The notes: generated by a model from the sequence alone, not told the origin. Positions 36,377 through 46,363 are shown, numbered from the stretch's first letter. The stretch is 64,000 nucleotides of DNA from Lachnospiraceae bacterium (GCA_900764695.1 CAAFOY010000070.1:25009-89008), one strand, 5' to 3'. Translations and numbers: made by a program.

Positions 36377-37363
36377 TCACCTTGCCCGTCTTGTATATGA
36401 CCGCTTCATCATTTCTTTTTTCCTTATCATTTTGAGCCAGTCATTGTAATCTTTGTAATCCCTTGGTGGTGGAAGTTCCAAAACTTTGTAGCCTTTTTTA
36501 TCATACTTTTCCCTAAGTGTTGCGGATGCCTTTCTTCCCGGCTCATCATTATCAAGGCACAGCTTAATAGTCCTTATTCCCGGATGCTCCCTAAGAAAAG
36601 TTTCAAGTGGTGCGTCAGATATCATTCCAAGTGCCAGCTTGTTTGTTTCAAAATCATCATATATGTCACAGTAACTTAAAAGGTCGATTGCTCCCTCAAA
36701 CACTTCAAGTTCATCGTTGCTTTCATTTACAACATTAAAACCGTATGTCTTGTCATTGCCTCTTACATCACACTTAAAAGCATGACCATCTTTATCAAAC
36801 ACTCCCCTCATGCTTGCAAATCTTGTGTTTCCTTCCTTATCATTTCCCTTAAATACAATGTTGTGATAACCTGATGATTCATAAATAAGCTTCTTATTAA
36901 CAAAAAAGTCCACACACCTTTTGCTTATCATCCTCTCACCTGTCAGATACGAATAAAGATAGTGAAAATCTCCTGATGATGTCGGCAGTATGAACTCTTT
37001 CTTTTCTTCTTTTTTCATATCAGATTTAACCTGATGTCTTAATGATTTTTTATCCATTGTTTCATCACACCTCTTCACTCCTGCAAAATCAAGTAGCCAG
37101 AATACTGCTTCCTTAACGTCCATTCCTGCAAATATCCTTAAGAAATCTATCTGCGAACCTCCATTACTTCCCTTTTCATTCTGTCTTGACCATCGGTACC
37201 AGTTGGTTCTGTTATATATCCGTATAGAATCCATCTCCTTTAAGGTATGGTATTTTCCGATCTTCCTTACGGTATATCCAAGCGTTGAAGCCACTGCACA
37301 CAGATCAACTGACTTTGCAATCCTTAATTCCTCATCCGTAAATCTTCCATCCACATATATCAC
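36377..37363 (-). CDS. DUF3991/Toprim-type primase-like protein
   Basis: This 328-residue protein has an N-terminal DUF3991 domain with SQIDFLRIFAGMDVKEAVFWL and a C-terminal Toprim domain with the metal motif CLDNDEPGRKA near 268-278, as in TraC/DnaG-like primases of mobile elements. It may prime complementary-strand synthesis in the recipient. It starts with GTG that overlaps the RadC stop (GTGA); GTG at codon 4 is an alternative. It is the last gene of the DUF5688-microprotein-RadC-primase operon. Confidence 0.8.
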   Translation of the reverse strand: MIYVDGRFTDEELRIAKSVDLCAVASTLGYTVRKIGKYHTLKEMDSIRIYNRTNWYRWSRQNEKGSNGGSQIDFLRIFAGMDVKEAVFWLLDFAGVKRCDETMDKKSLRHQVKSDMKKEEKKEFILPTSSGDFHYLYSYLTGERMISKRCVDFFVNKKLIYESSGYHNIVFKGNDKEGNTRFASMRGVFDKDGHAFKCDVRGNDKTYGFNVVNESNDELEVFEGAIDLLSYCDIYDDFETNKLALGMISDAPLETFLREHPGIRTIKLCLDNDEPGRKASATLREKYDKKGYKVLELPPPRDYKDYNDWLKMIRKKEMMKRSYTRRAR

Positions 37364-37908
37364 CTGCTTCTTTCTTTTTCAGCAACCATGACACTGCCTT
37401 CAAACTTAAGATTGTTATAATCCTGCTCATAACATTCCCTTTCATGCCTCATCAGTTTCTTTTCCCGCATACTGAAATATTCTATGTTGTTTCCTCCAAT
37501 GATAATGTGGTCAAGAAGTGTAATCCCTACAAGTCCTGTCAGTTTTATCATCCTGTCAGTAACCGATATATCTTCTTTTGAAGGCTGTAGATTTCCTGAA
37601 GGATGGTTGTGGATTAGTATCATATTTGCCGCATTTGACAATATACTTGCCTTTAACATCTCCCTTGGATTTGCTATTGACTGGTTAAGTGCTCCGATAC
37701 TGACCATCGTACAGTTAATCGGTGTATTATCACTTTTAAGATTAACTACACACAGGACTTCCCTGTCCATTTCGCACAGATATTTTCCAAGTAGTTCAAC
37801 CGCAGCATCCGGCGTTGTGATTTTAATATCTGAAAGAATGGGGGCATCCTTTACAAGCCTTACCGATACAACATCCAGTTTAAAATCATTGTTTATCACT
37901 GCAATCAT
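37360..37908 (-). CDS. RadC/JAB-domain protein
   Basis: The 182-residue protein carries the JAB metallopeptidase-like motif IHNHPSGNLQPSKEDISVTD (His-x-His, Ser, Asp) of the RadC family. Plasmids and ICEs often encode short RadC/YfjY-like forms like this one, without the DNA-binding N-terminus. Function is unknown. The start ATG at 37908 has GGGAGG just upstream, within the small gene before it. The stop overlaps the primase start. Confidence 0.87.
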   Translation of the reverse strand: MIAVINNDFKLDVVSVRLVKDAPILSDIKITTPDAAVELLGKYLCEMDREVLCVVNLKSDNTPINCTMVSIGALNQSIANPREMLKASILSNAANMILIHNHPSGNLQPSKEDISVTDRMIKLTGLVGITLLDHIIIGGNNIEYFSMREKKLMRHERECYEQDYNNLKFEGSVMVAEKERSR

Positions 37909-38002
37909 CCTCCCACTCCAGTCTTATGATAAAATCTCCTTCTATGGAATTTATCACCTCTGCCAGTTCCTCCAATTTTTCAATTTTTATTACAACTTTC
38001 AT
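37886..38002 (-). CDS. 38-residue acidic microprotein
   Basis: A short frame starts with ATG at 38002, 9 nt after the DUF5688 stop, with AGGTG 6 nt upstream, and overlaps the RadC start by 23 nt. The product begins MKVVIKIEKLEELAEV and ends in an acidic tail. No family is recognised. It fills what is otherwise a gap of 102 nt, with spacing and overlap of a real operon gene. Confidence 0.55.
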   Translation of the reverse strand: MKVVIKIEKLEELAEVINSIEGDFIIRLEWEDDCSDKQ

Positions 38003-38010
38003 AACATCAC

Positions 38011-39048
38011 CTATATAGTTCTCTCTGGCGTATCGTAACGAAACTGTTCAGATTCTGATTTTCCATCGAGCCTTTTATTAGGTGCATCCGATGCAATGGT
38101 AAGTTCCCTTTTATTTCTGTCGTAATGATATACTTCATTAGAAAGTCTTTCCTCAAGACTGACCTCATTCATATTAACTTCATTTACCATTTCCTGTAGC
38201 TCACTTGCATCTTTTCCTTCAGCAGATACTGCAATAATTTCATGCACAGATGACGGGATAATATAGATATCTGAATCGAACTTTGCTGAGAGTTTATCAA
38301 GATTTTCGGGAAAAAGAATTTCAGCCGCACCGTTAATTTTTTCTCTGTTTGTCATAACATACATAGAAAGTTCATCATCTCCTTTTGCTTCATTAAGCAT
38401 CTCCATTGTTCCATCCATACTCATTTCTTGACCGACAGCCATTGCTTCTCCCATAATTATCTCACATATAATTTCTTCCATTGGTTTAATGGTTGCTGGA
38501 AGCAGTTTGGGTGTGTTTTTCATCGCAGTTTCATAAAGTTGCGCCTCGCTCATTTCCATTCTCGATGCCATTTCATTCGTTATTACGGCTGTTCCCATTC
38601 CTTCTTTGTCTATGCTTACGACAGATTTATATATAATTGAAAGATCTAGAAATTCCCTGTGTGGAATTCCTTTCAGATATTCCTCATTCTGTGCTGTATT
38701 TACAAGTGTAGCAACTACACTGTCTTTTAATCTTTCAATATCTATTTCATCACCTTTCATAATTTCCGGTACATATTCATATCCTCTTTTTATTGTATCT
38801 GCCGCATGTCTGATTACATCATCAAGACTTTCTCCCTTCTTATACATTTCATAATAATTCTCAACATAAATCGTTGGTGAACCACCTGCTCTCCTGTTCT
38901 CTCCAGAAGGAAACAAATTTATCGCATCCTTTTCACAGTTCACCTTATACACCTTATGCTCCACTGCCTTGTAATTTTTGAATTCATCAGGCATATAGTC
39001 CATTAATTTTCCTTTAAATACTTCTTTGAATATTTCGTAATTCATCAT
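38011..39048 (-). CDS. DUF5688-type protein
   Basis: The 345-residue protein matches the DUF5688 family seen in clostridial mobile elements: N-terminal helices with PTIYVENYYEMYKKG, middle part with MTNREKINGAAEILF and a C-terminal IYIIPSSVHEIIAV followed by a Tyr-rich tail. It has no catalytic motif and function is unknown. AAGGAGG lies upstream of the ATG. It is the first gene of the RadC-primase operon. Confidence 0.8.
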   Translation of the reverse strand: MMNYEIFKEVFKGKLMDYMPDEFKNYKAVEHKVYKVNCEKDAINLFPSGENRRAGGSPTIYVENYYEMYKKGESLDDVIRHAADTIKRGYEYVPEIMKGDEIDIERLKDSVVATLVNTAQNEEYLKGIPHREFLDLSIIYKSVVSIDKEGMGTAVITNEMASRMEMSEAQLYETAMKNTPKLLPATIKPMEEIICEIIMGEAMAVGQEMSMDGTMEMLNEAKGDDELSMYVMTNREKINGAAEILFPENLDKLSAKFDSDIYIIPSSVHEIIAVSAEGKDASELQEMVNEVNMNEVSLEERLSNEVYHYDRNKRELTIASDAPNKRLDGKSESEQFRYDTPERTI

Positions 39049-39070
39049 TTTAAAAATTCCTCCTTAAACT

Positions 39071-39114
39071 AAAATAAGGGAAAATGCGAACCGGCTCACA
39101 TCTTCCCTTATTTT
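39071..39114. terminator. Hairpin before the DUF5688 operon
   Basis: AAAATAAGGGAA and TTCCCTTATTTT form a perfect 12-bp stem around a 20-nt loop. T7 follows on the plus strand and AUUUUAG on the minus strand. For minus-strand transcripts it ends the upstream gene and lies just before the DUF5688 ribosome binding site; it could also be a leader hairpin. Confidence 0.6.
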
Positions 39115-39237
39115 TTTAACTTATCTTCTTTTTTCATTTTCTTTATATGCACCATTTATTTCAGTATATATGATTGTTACATTCTCGAACAATTTGGTCA
39201 CATCAAAAAACCTTAAAATTCTAAGATTTTATCATTT

Positions 39238-40086
39238 TCAAACTTGCACTTCCCATATTACTCCATCTGGAAATTCTGGGCTTTTTTCTACACAACGGCC
39301 TACTTTATAGTTTTGAATTTCAAGATGAACATAAGCTTCTCCTTCTTTATGCACTACAGTATCTGACATTGACATAATGAATAATTCCATTTTTTCACGA
39401 TAAGGCTCGTCAAGTCTATTATTAACATAGAACTCTACTTCGATGGCTTTTCCTAATTGAGATTCAAAAACTTCTTTATCTGCATAAAAATATATACATT
39501 TTTTTTCAGATGGAGCCAAACCAATTTTTCGCGAAGTTGCACTTGTCATAGAATTTGTCCATTCAAAAGAACCATCTTTCGCAATTGCGCTGTTAAAACC
39601 AATAGTTTCATATCCTGAAGAAATATTAAAAAAAGTTAGTTTTAGTCCCCATGCTTCTTTTTCTGAATATTCTCCTATTTGTATACTGAAATCATCTGGT
39701 CTCAAACTAGTCCTTTCAAAAGATTTAATTGGTGCACTCCATTCAGAAATAACAAAAGCTGGGCGTAAATCTAATCTCTGTCTTGTTATTTCTAATTGAA
39801 GAAGCTGTTCTGATATTTCATTCGCTTTTTTAGCTATATTAGATGCATCTACTGACATCTTATTTGCATCTTCAGCAATATTGTTAGCTTTGTTCGTTTG
39901 CCATATGGCTACAAGAGCAATAATAATCGTTGGTATTGCTGCAATACCATTTCCCATATAATCCAAGATTCCATCTGCGGATAGTTCTGAAGTCATAGAT
40001 GGTGAAAAAACATGAATTGTAATAGGTGTTATTACCATAGTTAATACAGTAATCACTATAAATATTGTCCATAATATCTTTTTCAT
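39238..40086 (-). CDS. Hypothetical two-TM protein, cargo
   Basis: The protein of 282 residues has an N-terminal membrane segment (about 5-25), a second one (about 47-62) with an Asn/Ala-rich helix NKANNIAEDANKMSVDASNIAKK suggesting a coiled coil, and a C-terminal strand-rich domain. It has no recognised family. The start at 40086 has GGAG 7 nt upstream; an earlier ATG at 40092 is possible. It stands alone between the sortase and DUF5688 genes. It looks like cargo by its AT-rich codon use. Confidence 0.5.
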   Translation of the reverse strand: MKKILWTIFIVITVLTMVITPITIHVFSPSMTSELSADGILDYMGNGIAAIPTIIIALVAIWQTNKANNIAEDANKMSVDASNIAKKANEISEQLLQLEITRQRLDLRPAFVISEWSAPIKSFERTSLRPDDFSIQIGEYSEKEAWGLKLTFFNISSGYETIGFNSAIAKDGSFEWTNSMTSATSRKIGLAPSEKKCIYFYADKEVFESQLGKAIEVEFYVNNRLDEPYREKMELFIMSMSDTVVHKEGEAYVHLEIQNYKVGRCVEKSPEFPDGVIWEVQV

Positions 40087-40138
40087 AATCATTCTCCAAG
40101 TTATTTTTAATAATTATAGCAAATCCGTATCACTAATT

Positions 40139-40867
40139 CTACCTATTCACTCCCCAAATTACAAACCTATAATCATTTCCCCTACTATTATCACAAGTAG
40201 AAAGTGTTATCATTTTCTCTCCATACTTTGGTGTAATCCCCATATCATATAAACTATACTGTTTTACCTTATCTACAAACTCATCATAATCATTTTCATC
40301 CTGTGCCATAATAAACTTCCAGTATGGGAACTCGTACTTATTAACACTAATAACAGCAAATATTTCATACTTACTCTTCTCTCTAATTGTAAAATAAATC
40401 TTCTTATGCTTCTGATAAAAACCTTCATCTTTATACTGCGTCAATGCTCCAAACATTCTGCCGCCATTGATGTTATGACCGTAAATTATCAAATTGTCCG
40501 ACTTCTCTAAATCACAATACGCTGACAGATAAGGAGTACCATAAAAGCTGTAATTCCTGTCAATGTCATGATTCAGATAAAAGTCCGGATTATTTTTTGA
40601 CTGCATCACCGGATAACTGATTGTTGTATCAGGGATTTCCAGATATCCTATCACATCACTGTTTCTTTTCTTTAGCTTGCTAAGAATGTCATCATCTGAT
40701 CTTTCCACCACTTTCTGAATATCATTAAAAGTCCTTTCTTCCGCATAATCCTCTTTTAACAGCTTTACAGCCATTCCGGCTGTGATAACCAGAATGGCTG
40801 CTACAAATAAAAAGACTATTACTTTAAGAATCGATTTCTTACTCTTCATCCTTTCTCTTCTTTCCAT
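40139..40867 (-). CDS. Class B sortase
   Basis: The 242-residue protein (236 if started at Met7) has an N-terminal signal anchor (about 14-32) and the class B sortase domain with His in IIYGHNINGG, Cys in TLSTCDNS and Arg in YRFVIWGV. It would attach surface proteins to peptidoglycan. It overlaps the 3' end of the giant adhesin gene by about 29 nt, which suggests the adhesin (sorting motif NTPQTG) is its substrate. The ribosome binding site is unclear. Confidence 0.9.
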   Translation of the reverse strand: MERRERMKSKKSILKVIVFLFVAAILVITAGMAVKLLKEDYAEERTFNDIQKVVERSDDDILSKLKKRNSDVIGYLEIPDTTISYPVMQSKNNPDFYLNHDIDRNYSFYGTPYLSAYCDLEKSDNLIIYGHNINGGRMFGALTQYKDEGFYQKHKKIYFTIREKSKYEIFAVISVNKYEFPYWKFIMAQDENDYDEFVDKVKQYSLYDMGITPKYGEKMITLSTCDNSRGNDYRFVIWGVNR

Positions 40868-43800
40868 GATTTACTCTAATACAAGAGTAAGTTGTAAGTC
40901 CACCAAGCATTGCAAGTAAAGCAAATAAGATTCCATATCTGCCTGCTCCAGTCTGTGGTGTATTCGGCACTTCCGGAATACGCTCATCCACTGCCTTTAC
41001 CTTCCGTACTTTTCCTGTATCCTTAACAGTAATCTTTACATCCTTTGCTTTCTTATAATGCTCCGGCACCTTTGATTCTACAAACGTATATGTTTCTCCT
41101 GCCTTTAAGATACCATCAAGCATAACTGCCTTATCAGTAGTCGTAAACTCATATACCTTTTTACCCTTACTGTCTAATACCTTATACTTTGCACCCGGCA
41201 ACATCTTCTTTGTATCTGATGCAATCTTTGAAAACTCAATCTTTGTTGTGTCATCTTTCATTGACACTCCCTGAACTTTTCCTGTATCAGCAATGGTAAA
41301 TTCCACACTGTCAGCAGTTACAAAACCATCTGCTGGTCTCTTCTCCGTCATGACATATGTTTTTCCTACAACATACTTACCTTCTGTCATATGCTTATGC
41401 TTTGTTGATGTCCACTGGTCCATAACCTTACCTGTGTCCTTATCAGTTACTTCCAAGTCACATCCCGGTACTTCCTTTTCGCCTGTAATGTCTGTCTTTG
41501 AAAATTCCACCTTTGTGGTATCATCATACATCACAACCTTATTGTTATTACTGTTAACGTAATTTCCGTTTTCATCCATAACAGAAACTTTCGTTGTAAC
41601 TTCTCCCTCATCATTTACCATTTTGTCTAGTCTGAACTTGATGTCAGATGCAGTTACATAACCGTCTGCCGGCTTTCTTTCAGATAAAGTATATTCCATG
41701 CCATGCAGCAGACCATTAACAATAATATTTCCCTTTTCGTCAACAGATGCAGCTAAGTTCTCATATCCAAGTTCTTCCGCTTTTTCAGTAATTACCACAG
41801 ACTCTGAGTTACCTGATATCCAGCTTACGATATCATTTCCATCTTTATCCGATACTACTAAATGACAGTCAGAAAGTTCAACACTTGATGCAATCATCAT
41901 CTTATCAATTTCAACTTCTGTCTGAGTGTTTTCCATAACTGCCTCTGCTTTAATAACTTTTGTATCCTGATCCTTATATTCCACATGAACGAATATTGGT
42001 TCTTCATCAATAAAGTAACTGTCAGAGATTGATTCTTCAAGGAAAAAGTAATCGCCTGAATTTAATCCTGCATTTACATCATCCAAAACTTCTTCATCTT
42101 TTGTTTCTGTTTCATCTTCACCGGTCACAGTTTCGGTTGTTGTTTCACCTTCAGCTTTTTCTTTTGCTGCTTCACCTGTAACCGCTTCTGTCTGCTTTTC
42201 TACATTTTCATCTGTTACTGTAGTTTCTTCTGTCACATTACTAGCCCCTGCTGTAGGTGTTTCTCCTTCAACATTTGCTTTTTGATATCCTTCTGACATC
42301 AGTGGCACGGAAAATGGTACTTTTGCAATACCGTTTTCATCTGTGATTACAGTGGCAATCTTTTCTCCTGCATTAACTATAACATTTCCGTTTCTGTCAT
42401 AGATATTATCTTTGGAATAGAATCCAAACACTGTACCTGGCACTGCCTTTTCTGATTTGCTGTCTTTCTTTATGATAGAAATATAAGTCTTTGGAAGTTC
42501 GTTTTTAACTTTTAAGATACCATTATCCATATTTCCTGAAATGTCATACACATACTTCTCTGTCTGGCTATTCCACTTAAACTCTAAATCCCATGAATTT
42601 ACTTCTGGTAACACATATCCATATATTGTGTTTATCTCTTTTAATTCATATTTTCCAAGTGGAAGATTCATTGTTACATTACCTGTTTCCTTATCTACTG
42701 TATAGGAACATATGCCATTGCAGTCTTTTGTAAACTCTGCACCCTTTCCTGTGGTAATGGTTGCAACTTTTTCTCCAGCATCAAACCAGTTTGTACCCTG
42801 ATTATCCTGTGTTACAATGTCTTCCTTTGCATAAAGTTCAAATACAACATCATTAAGAAAAATATCTTCATAAGTAAACTCTTTATTATTTAAGATATTT
42901 TCTTCAATGCTGTTATCCAACACATCTGTTGTTTTGATTTCCTCAAATCCAGCTAAGCTCAGACCTGTCTTTTCAACGGTAAACTTACCATAAGTTTCAT
43001 TGTTGAAATATTCACATTCAGCATACTTGTACTCATTACCTTCTGCATCCACTGCTGTCTTATAAGATTTGTTTGTAATCTTAATATCAACAAACTTATT
43101 CTCATTGTAAGTACCTTCCGGTCCCTGTACTTCACGGATTCTGTATAATCCTGCTGCAAGCGGCTTATATGTGATAATCTCACCGCTCTCATCCGTTACA
43201 AACTTATCTACAGTTTCAATCTTATTACCATTGCTGTAAGACTGTTTTACGATGGTTTCCTTTCCGTTTTCATCTACTTTAAAAATCTGATATGTTGTAC
43301 CTGCCTTTAAGACAGTTTTCTTTGTCTGTGCATCCTTTTTCACAACTTTCAAGTATGCTGTAAATGACGGATTGTTTAAGATATACTTGTATGTCTTACC
43401 GTTTTCTTTCACATCAACATAGAAGTCTGAAACATACTCTGTTTCGTCTGCACCTTTTACCTGATGAACAATATAAGTTCCATAAGGTAAATCCTTGCTC
43501 TTGGCATAACCATAAGCATCTGTCTTGAGATAATCTTTCTCTGTAGCTTTTGCCTTATTGTAACTTCCTGCACTTGCAAGATAAATCTGGAATTCTGCAT
43601 TTATTTCCGGCTTTGCAATACCAACAGCACCGTTTGTCATAATCTTAGTGATGTCCACATTTCCTTTAATTACATCTTCGCCTAATTCCTGTTTTGTTTT
43701 TGCACTGTTGTACTCTGCTGTATACTGCTTTCCATCCTCATGAATTTTATAAACCTTATCATTTTTAAGGTAGCCTGTCGGCGGAGTGATTTCCTTTAAA

Positions 43801-45224
43801 TAATAGTCAAAACCACATCTTACATAATCCGTCTCAAACTGATTATTTTTATCAGTCATATATTTTTTCATCAGTTTTGTACAGCCTGCATCTTCATACA
43901 TTCCATACACTGCCCCTTCCAATGTTGCGTCACCCTGAGCCACGTTTCCCGTCTCATTATCAATTTTTAGTGCGGTAAGTTTAACCTTTTTATACTTATT
44001 TGTTACCGAAAGTTGATATGCTTTTGCATAATTACCTTTACCATTAACTGTATCCGGCCATACTCCTTCAACCTTTGTCCAACTTTTATCAGACTTGATT
44101 GTAACTGTTATGCCTTCCGCAATGGAACCATTGGCAATGATATTATTATTGTTTGTGTTGACTTCTCTCAAAATATATTTGTTGTTAACTTCTTTAAGCT
44201 GCTTCTCTAAATCTTTTTCTGCAAGTTCTTCTGCTCCCTCTTTTGTCAAATTGTTTGCATACTTGTATCCTTTGCTTTTTAAGTCATCTTTTACTTTTAT
44301 CTTGTCATCTGTTGACATTTTCTCTAAATCACTATCACTGTAGTAATAGTAATCTTCTGACTGTAACTGATAATCAAACTTAAAAGTTATTCTTCCGTTT
44401 TTGTCTGTCAATACATCAGCAACAAACTTTGTATCATCATCGTCTACATCGCCACTTTCAGCATCACCCCATCCATTATACTTATATGAATAGAGTTCTT
44501 TAACATTTTTTGCCTCCAATGTAAACTCTACCTGTGACAAAGGCTTTCCATCTTCATCCGTCTTATCAAGCGTAATTCTCTGTCTGTATCTTAATTTTTT
44601 ATCAATACAGTCCGGCTCTACTTCTTCATCTCCGGATGTTACCTGCATAAGTCTTTGAACATACTTTTCATCAGCTTTTCCTGAATATTTCCACTGAATA
44701 ACATCACAATATACAGTTGCATCCCCTCCAAAAATATCTGAATACAGGTTATTACCTGAATAATATCCAGTATTTTTCTTTACCTGACTGATAATGTCTT
44801 TCAATCCGCTTTCGCTTGTAATACCTTCTTCGACACCCCATATCAAGCACTGTGCATATACCCATGCCATTGTAGATGATTTCTTTGTTACAGCATACCA
44901 ATATCCAATCTGTGCTTTTAAGGCTGTTACTTTATTCTTGCTGTCACTTGATAATCTTTCCTCACTTGACTCATAAACGTAACCTGTGTGACACGATTTT
45001 CCTAAATCCAGACAAAAAGCTGCTTTACCATTGACTTTTGTTTTTAACCATATACCACTTTCACTCTTATTTCCTATATTTACCGTTCCAAGATTTCCTA
45101 AGTTAGAAAGGGATGCCGATCCCTGTGCCGCCATAACGTATACCTGACTTTGTGGCATTACTGTTATAATCATAAGCAACGCAAGAACTACTGATAAAAT
45201 TCTTTTAATTCTTAATCTCTTCAT
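40839..45224 (-). CDS. Giant thioester/Cna-B surface adhesin with sorting signal
   Basis: The 1461-residue protein has a signal peptide (1-32), an N-terminal thioester-like domain (about 40-190; Cys71 in AFCLDLG and Gln125 in YAQCLIWG), then about nine SpaA/Cna-B-like isopeptide repeats, each with K and E/D(T)xD-type motifs and the boundary YGKF/YxLxE, an acidic Thr/Glu-rich stretch near 1000-1050, three short repeats with EFSKTDITGEKEVPG-like starts, and a C-terminal NTPQTG sorting motif, TM and basic tail. It should be cell-wall linked and may bind host or partner cells covalently. The start at 45224 has GAGG 9 nt upstream; 16 extra residues from 45272 lack a site. Confidence 0.87.
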   Translation of the reverse strand: MKRLRIKRILSVVLALLMIITVMPQSQVYVMAAQGSASLSNLGNLGTVNIGNKSESGIWLKTKVNGKAAFCLDLGKSCHTGYVYESSEERLSSDSKNKVTALKAQIGYWYAVTKKSSTMAWVYAQCLIWGVEEGITSESGLKDIISQVKKNTGYYSGNNLYSDIFGGDATVYCDVIQWKYSGKADEKYVQRLMQVTSGDEEVEPDCIDKKLRYRQRITLDKTDEDGKPLSQVEFTLEAKNVKELYSYKYNGWGDAESGDVDDDDTKFVADVLTDKNGRITFKFDYQLQSEDYYYYSDSDLEKMSTDDKIKVKDDLKSKGYKYANNLTKEGAEELAEKDLEKQLKEVNNKYILREVNTNNNNIIANGSIAEGITVTIKSDKSWTKVEGVWPDTVNGKGNYAKAYQLSVTNKYKKVKLTALKIDNETGNVAQGDATLEGAVYGMYEDAGCTKLMKKYMTDKNNQFETDYVRCGFDYYLKEITPPTGYLKNDKVYKIHEDGKQYTAEYNSAKTKQELGEDVIKGNVDITKIMTNGAVGIAKPEINAEFQIYLASAGSYNKAKATEKDYLKTDAYGYAKSKDLPYGTYIVHQVKGADETEYVSDFYVDVKENGKTYKYILNNPSFTAYLKVVKKDAQTKKTVLKAGTTYQIFKVDENGKETIVKQSYSNGNKIETVDKFVTDESGEIITYKPLAAGLYRIREVQGPEGTYNENKFVDIKITNKSYKTAVDAEGNEYKYAECEYFNNETYGKFTVEKTGLSLAGFEEIKTTDVLDNSIEENILNNKEFTYEDIFLNDVVFELYAKEDIVTQDNQGTNWFDAGEKVATITTGKGAEFTKDCNGICSYTVDKETGNVTMNLPLGKYELKEINTIYGYVLPEVNSWDLEFKWNSQTEKYVYDISGNMDNGILKVKNELPKTYISIIKKDSKSEKAVPGTVFGFYSKDNIYDRNGNVIVNAGEKIATVITDENGIAKVPFSVPLMSEGYQKANVEGETPTAGASNVTEETTVTDENVEKQTEAVTGEAAKEKAEGETTTETVTGEDETETKDEEVLDDVNAGLNSGDYFFLEESISDSYFIDEEPIFVHVEYKDQDTKVIKAEAVMENTQTEVEIDKMMIASSVELSDCHLVVSDKDGNDIVSWISGNSESVVITEKAEELGYENLAASVDEKGNIIVNGLLHGMEYTLSERKPADGYVTASDIKFRLDKMVNDEGEVTTKVSVMDENGNYVNSNNNKVVMYDDTTKVEFSKTDITGEKEVPGCDLEVTDKDTGKVMDQWTSTKHKHMTEGKYVVGKTYVMTEKRPADGFVTADSVEFTIADTGKVQGVSMKDDTTKIEFSKIASDTKKMLPGAKYKVLDSKGKKVYEFTTTDKAVMLDGILKAGETYTFVESKVPEHYKKAKDVKITVKDTGKVRKVKAVDERIPEVPNTPQTGAGRYGILFALLAMLGGLTTYSCIRVNHGKKRKDEE

Positions 45225-45297
45225 TCTAATAATCCTCAATTTTCTAAAAAAAGGACTATTACCACTTGGCAATAATCCTTTATTCTAATCTGCTATT

Positions 45298-46197
45298 CTA
45301 TTTTGATAGTTTTACTTTTCCATACTTGTCATTAAACTCCACAAGTTCTTCTGACGCATACTCTTCAAATACTGCAACCCAGTACCAGCACTCCCCAGAA
45401 TAATATGCTGCAATTGCCCCAGTCTTCCACTTTTCATTTTTAAGTGCATTATAATGACCACTGCTGTTCTTCCATCCGTTCATGGCTTTCTTTGGTGTTT
45501 CATAACCACTTGCTATATTTTCCCCACCAAATCTTACACCATCATAACCATTTCCAAAGTAATTACAAACTGTTGTAGTGTCATGCCTATAATCTTTAGA
45601 AATCTGTTTTGCTCGAATTTTACATATTTTATACAGATTTTCATTCCACTTAATTTCAGATACACCTGAATGCTTTCTTAATTTATTCTGTATAATGAAT
45701 GCTTCCTCTGCAGCAAATCTGTCCATCTTTTCAGGCTCAACTGGATTATAGTATTTATCCGTCTTAATTACATAGTAATCTTTCTTCGGCTTTATCACAA
45801 ACTTCTTTGACCATTTAGAATAAGCTTTGTTCCTATAACTTCTGATACGAATTTTATAGGTAACTCCCTTATCCACGTTTGTTAGAAGATACTGTGGTTT
45901 CTTTACCGTTTTCTTACGGATACACACCCATTTTGCTCTGACCGGTGAATATCTGTAAACTTCTGCCTGATATTTCTTGAATTTCTTATCTGTCTTCCAA
46001 CTTATCATAATGCCTTTTTTGTATCTAATTTTTGAAAGTTTATCAGCAGATAACCAACTTTTATAAGTTCCTGTTACCTCTTTCTTCTTAATGTTTTTGA
46101 TTAAAGTTCCCTCAACCTGTACTTCCCCAATTAAATCACTACATAACAAAACTACAACTAAAAGTAAAACTATTATGTGTTTTATTTTCTTTTTCAT
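45298..46197 (-). CDS. Secreted CAP-domain protein with Fn3-like N-terminal part
   Basis: The 299-residue protein has a signal peptide (1-25), a fibronectin III-like segment (about 45-130), and a CAP/SCP domain (about 150-295) with the family blocks AFIIQNKLRKHSGV, GGENIASGYETPK, GWKNSSGHYNALKN and YWVAVFEE. CAP proteins are secreted or wall-bound and of varied function. The ATG at 46197 follows GGTAGGTATTG. It precedes the adhesin gene by about 70 nt and belongs to the surface module. Confidence 0.83.
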   Translation of the reverse strand: MKKKIKHIIVLLLVVVLLCSDLIGEVQVEGTLIKNIKKKEVTGTYKSWLSADKLSKIRYKKGIMISWKTDKKFKKYQAEVYRYSPVRAKWVCIRKKTVKKPQYLLTNVDKGVTYKIRIRSYRNKAYSKWSKKFVIKPKKDYYVIKTDKYYNPVEPEKMDRFAAEEAFIIQNKLRKHSGVSEIKWNENLYKICKIRAKQISKDYRHDTTTVCNYFGNGYDGVRFGGENIASGYETPKKAMNGWKNSSGHYNALKNEKWKTGAIAAYYSGECWYWVAVFEEYASEELVEFNDKYGKVKLSK

Positions 46198-46252
46198 CAA
46201 TACCTACCCTTCCATAAGATGGACAGGCCTCCGTGTTATACCTAATCCGCTC

Positions 46253-46321
46253 TTATTTCTGCGAATTCATTTCAGTTACAACACGAGATGATAAAATTGG
46301 TTCATCCCGTATTCTGTTCAT
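46253..46321 (-). CDS. Possible 22-residue peptide
   Basis: A short frame begins with ATG at 46321, preceded by a perfect AAGGAGG with 4-nt spacing. The product starts MNRIRDEPILSSRVVTEM. It lies between the 59-residue membrane protein gene and the CAP gene. It may be a leader peptide for the surface module rather than a functional protein. Confidence 0.4.
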   Translation of the reverse strand: MNRIRDEPILSSRVVTEMNSQK

Positions 46322-46363
46322 TTTTACCTCCTTGATTATACTATAAGTTACTTAACTTTACAT

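Noticed and set aside
44013..44343. Plus-strand frames inside the adhesin gene
   Set aside because: Hydrophobic shadows of the repeats with no start signals.
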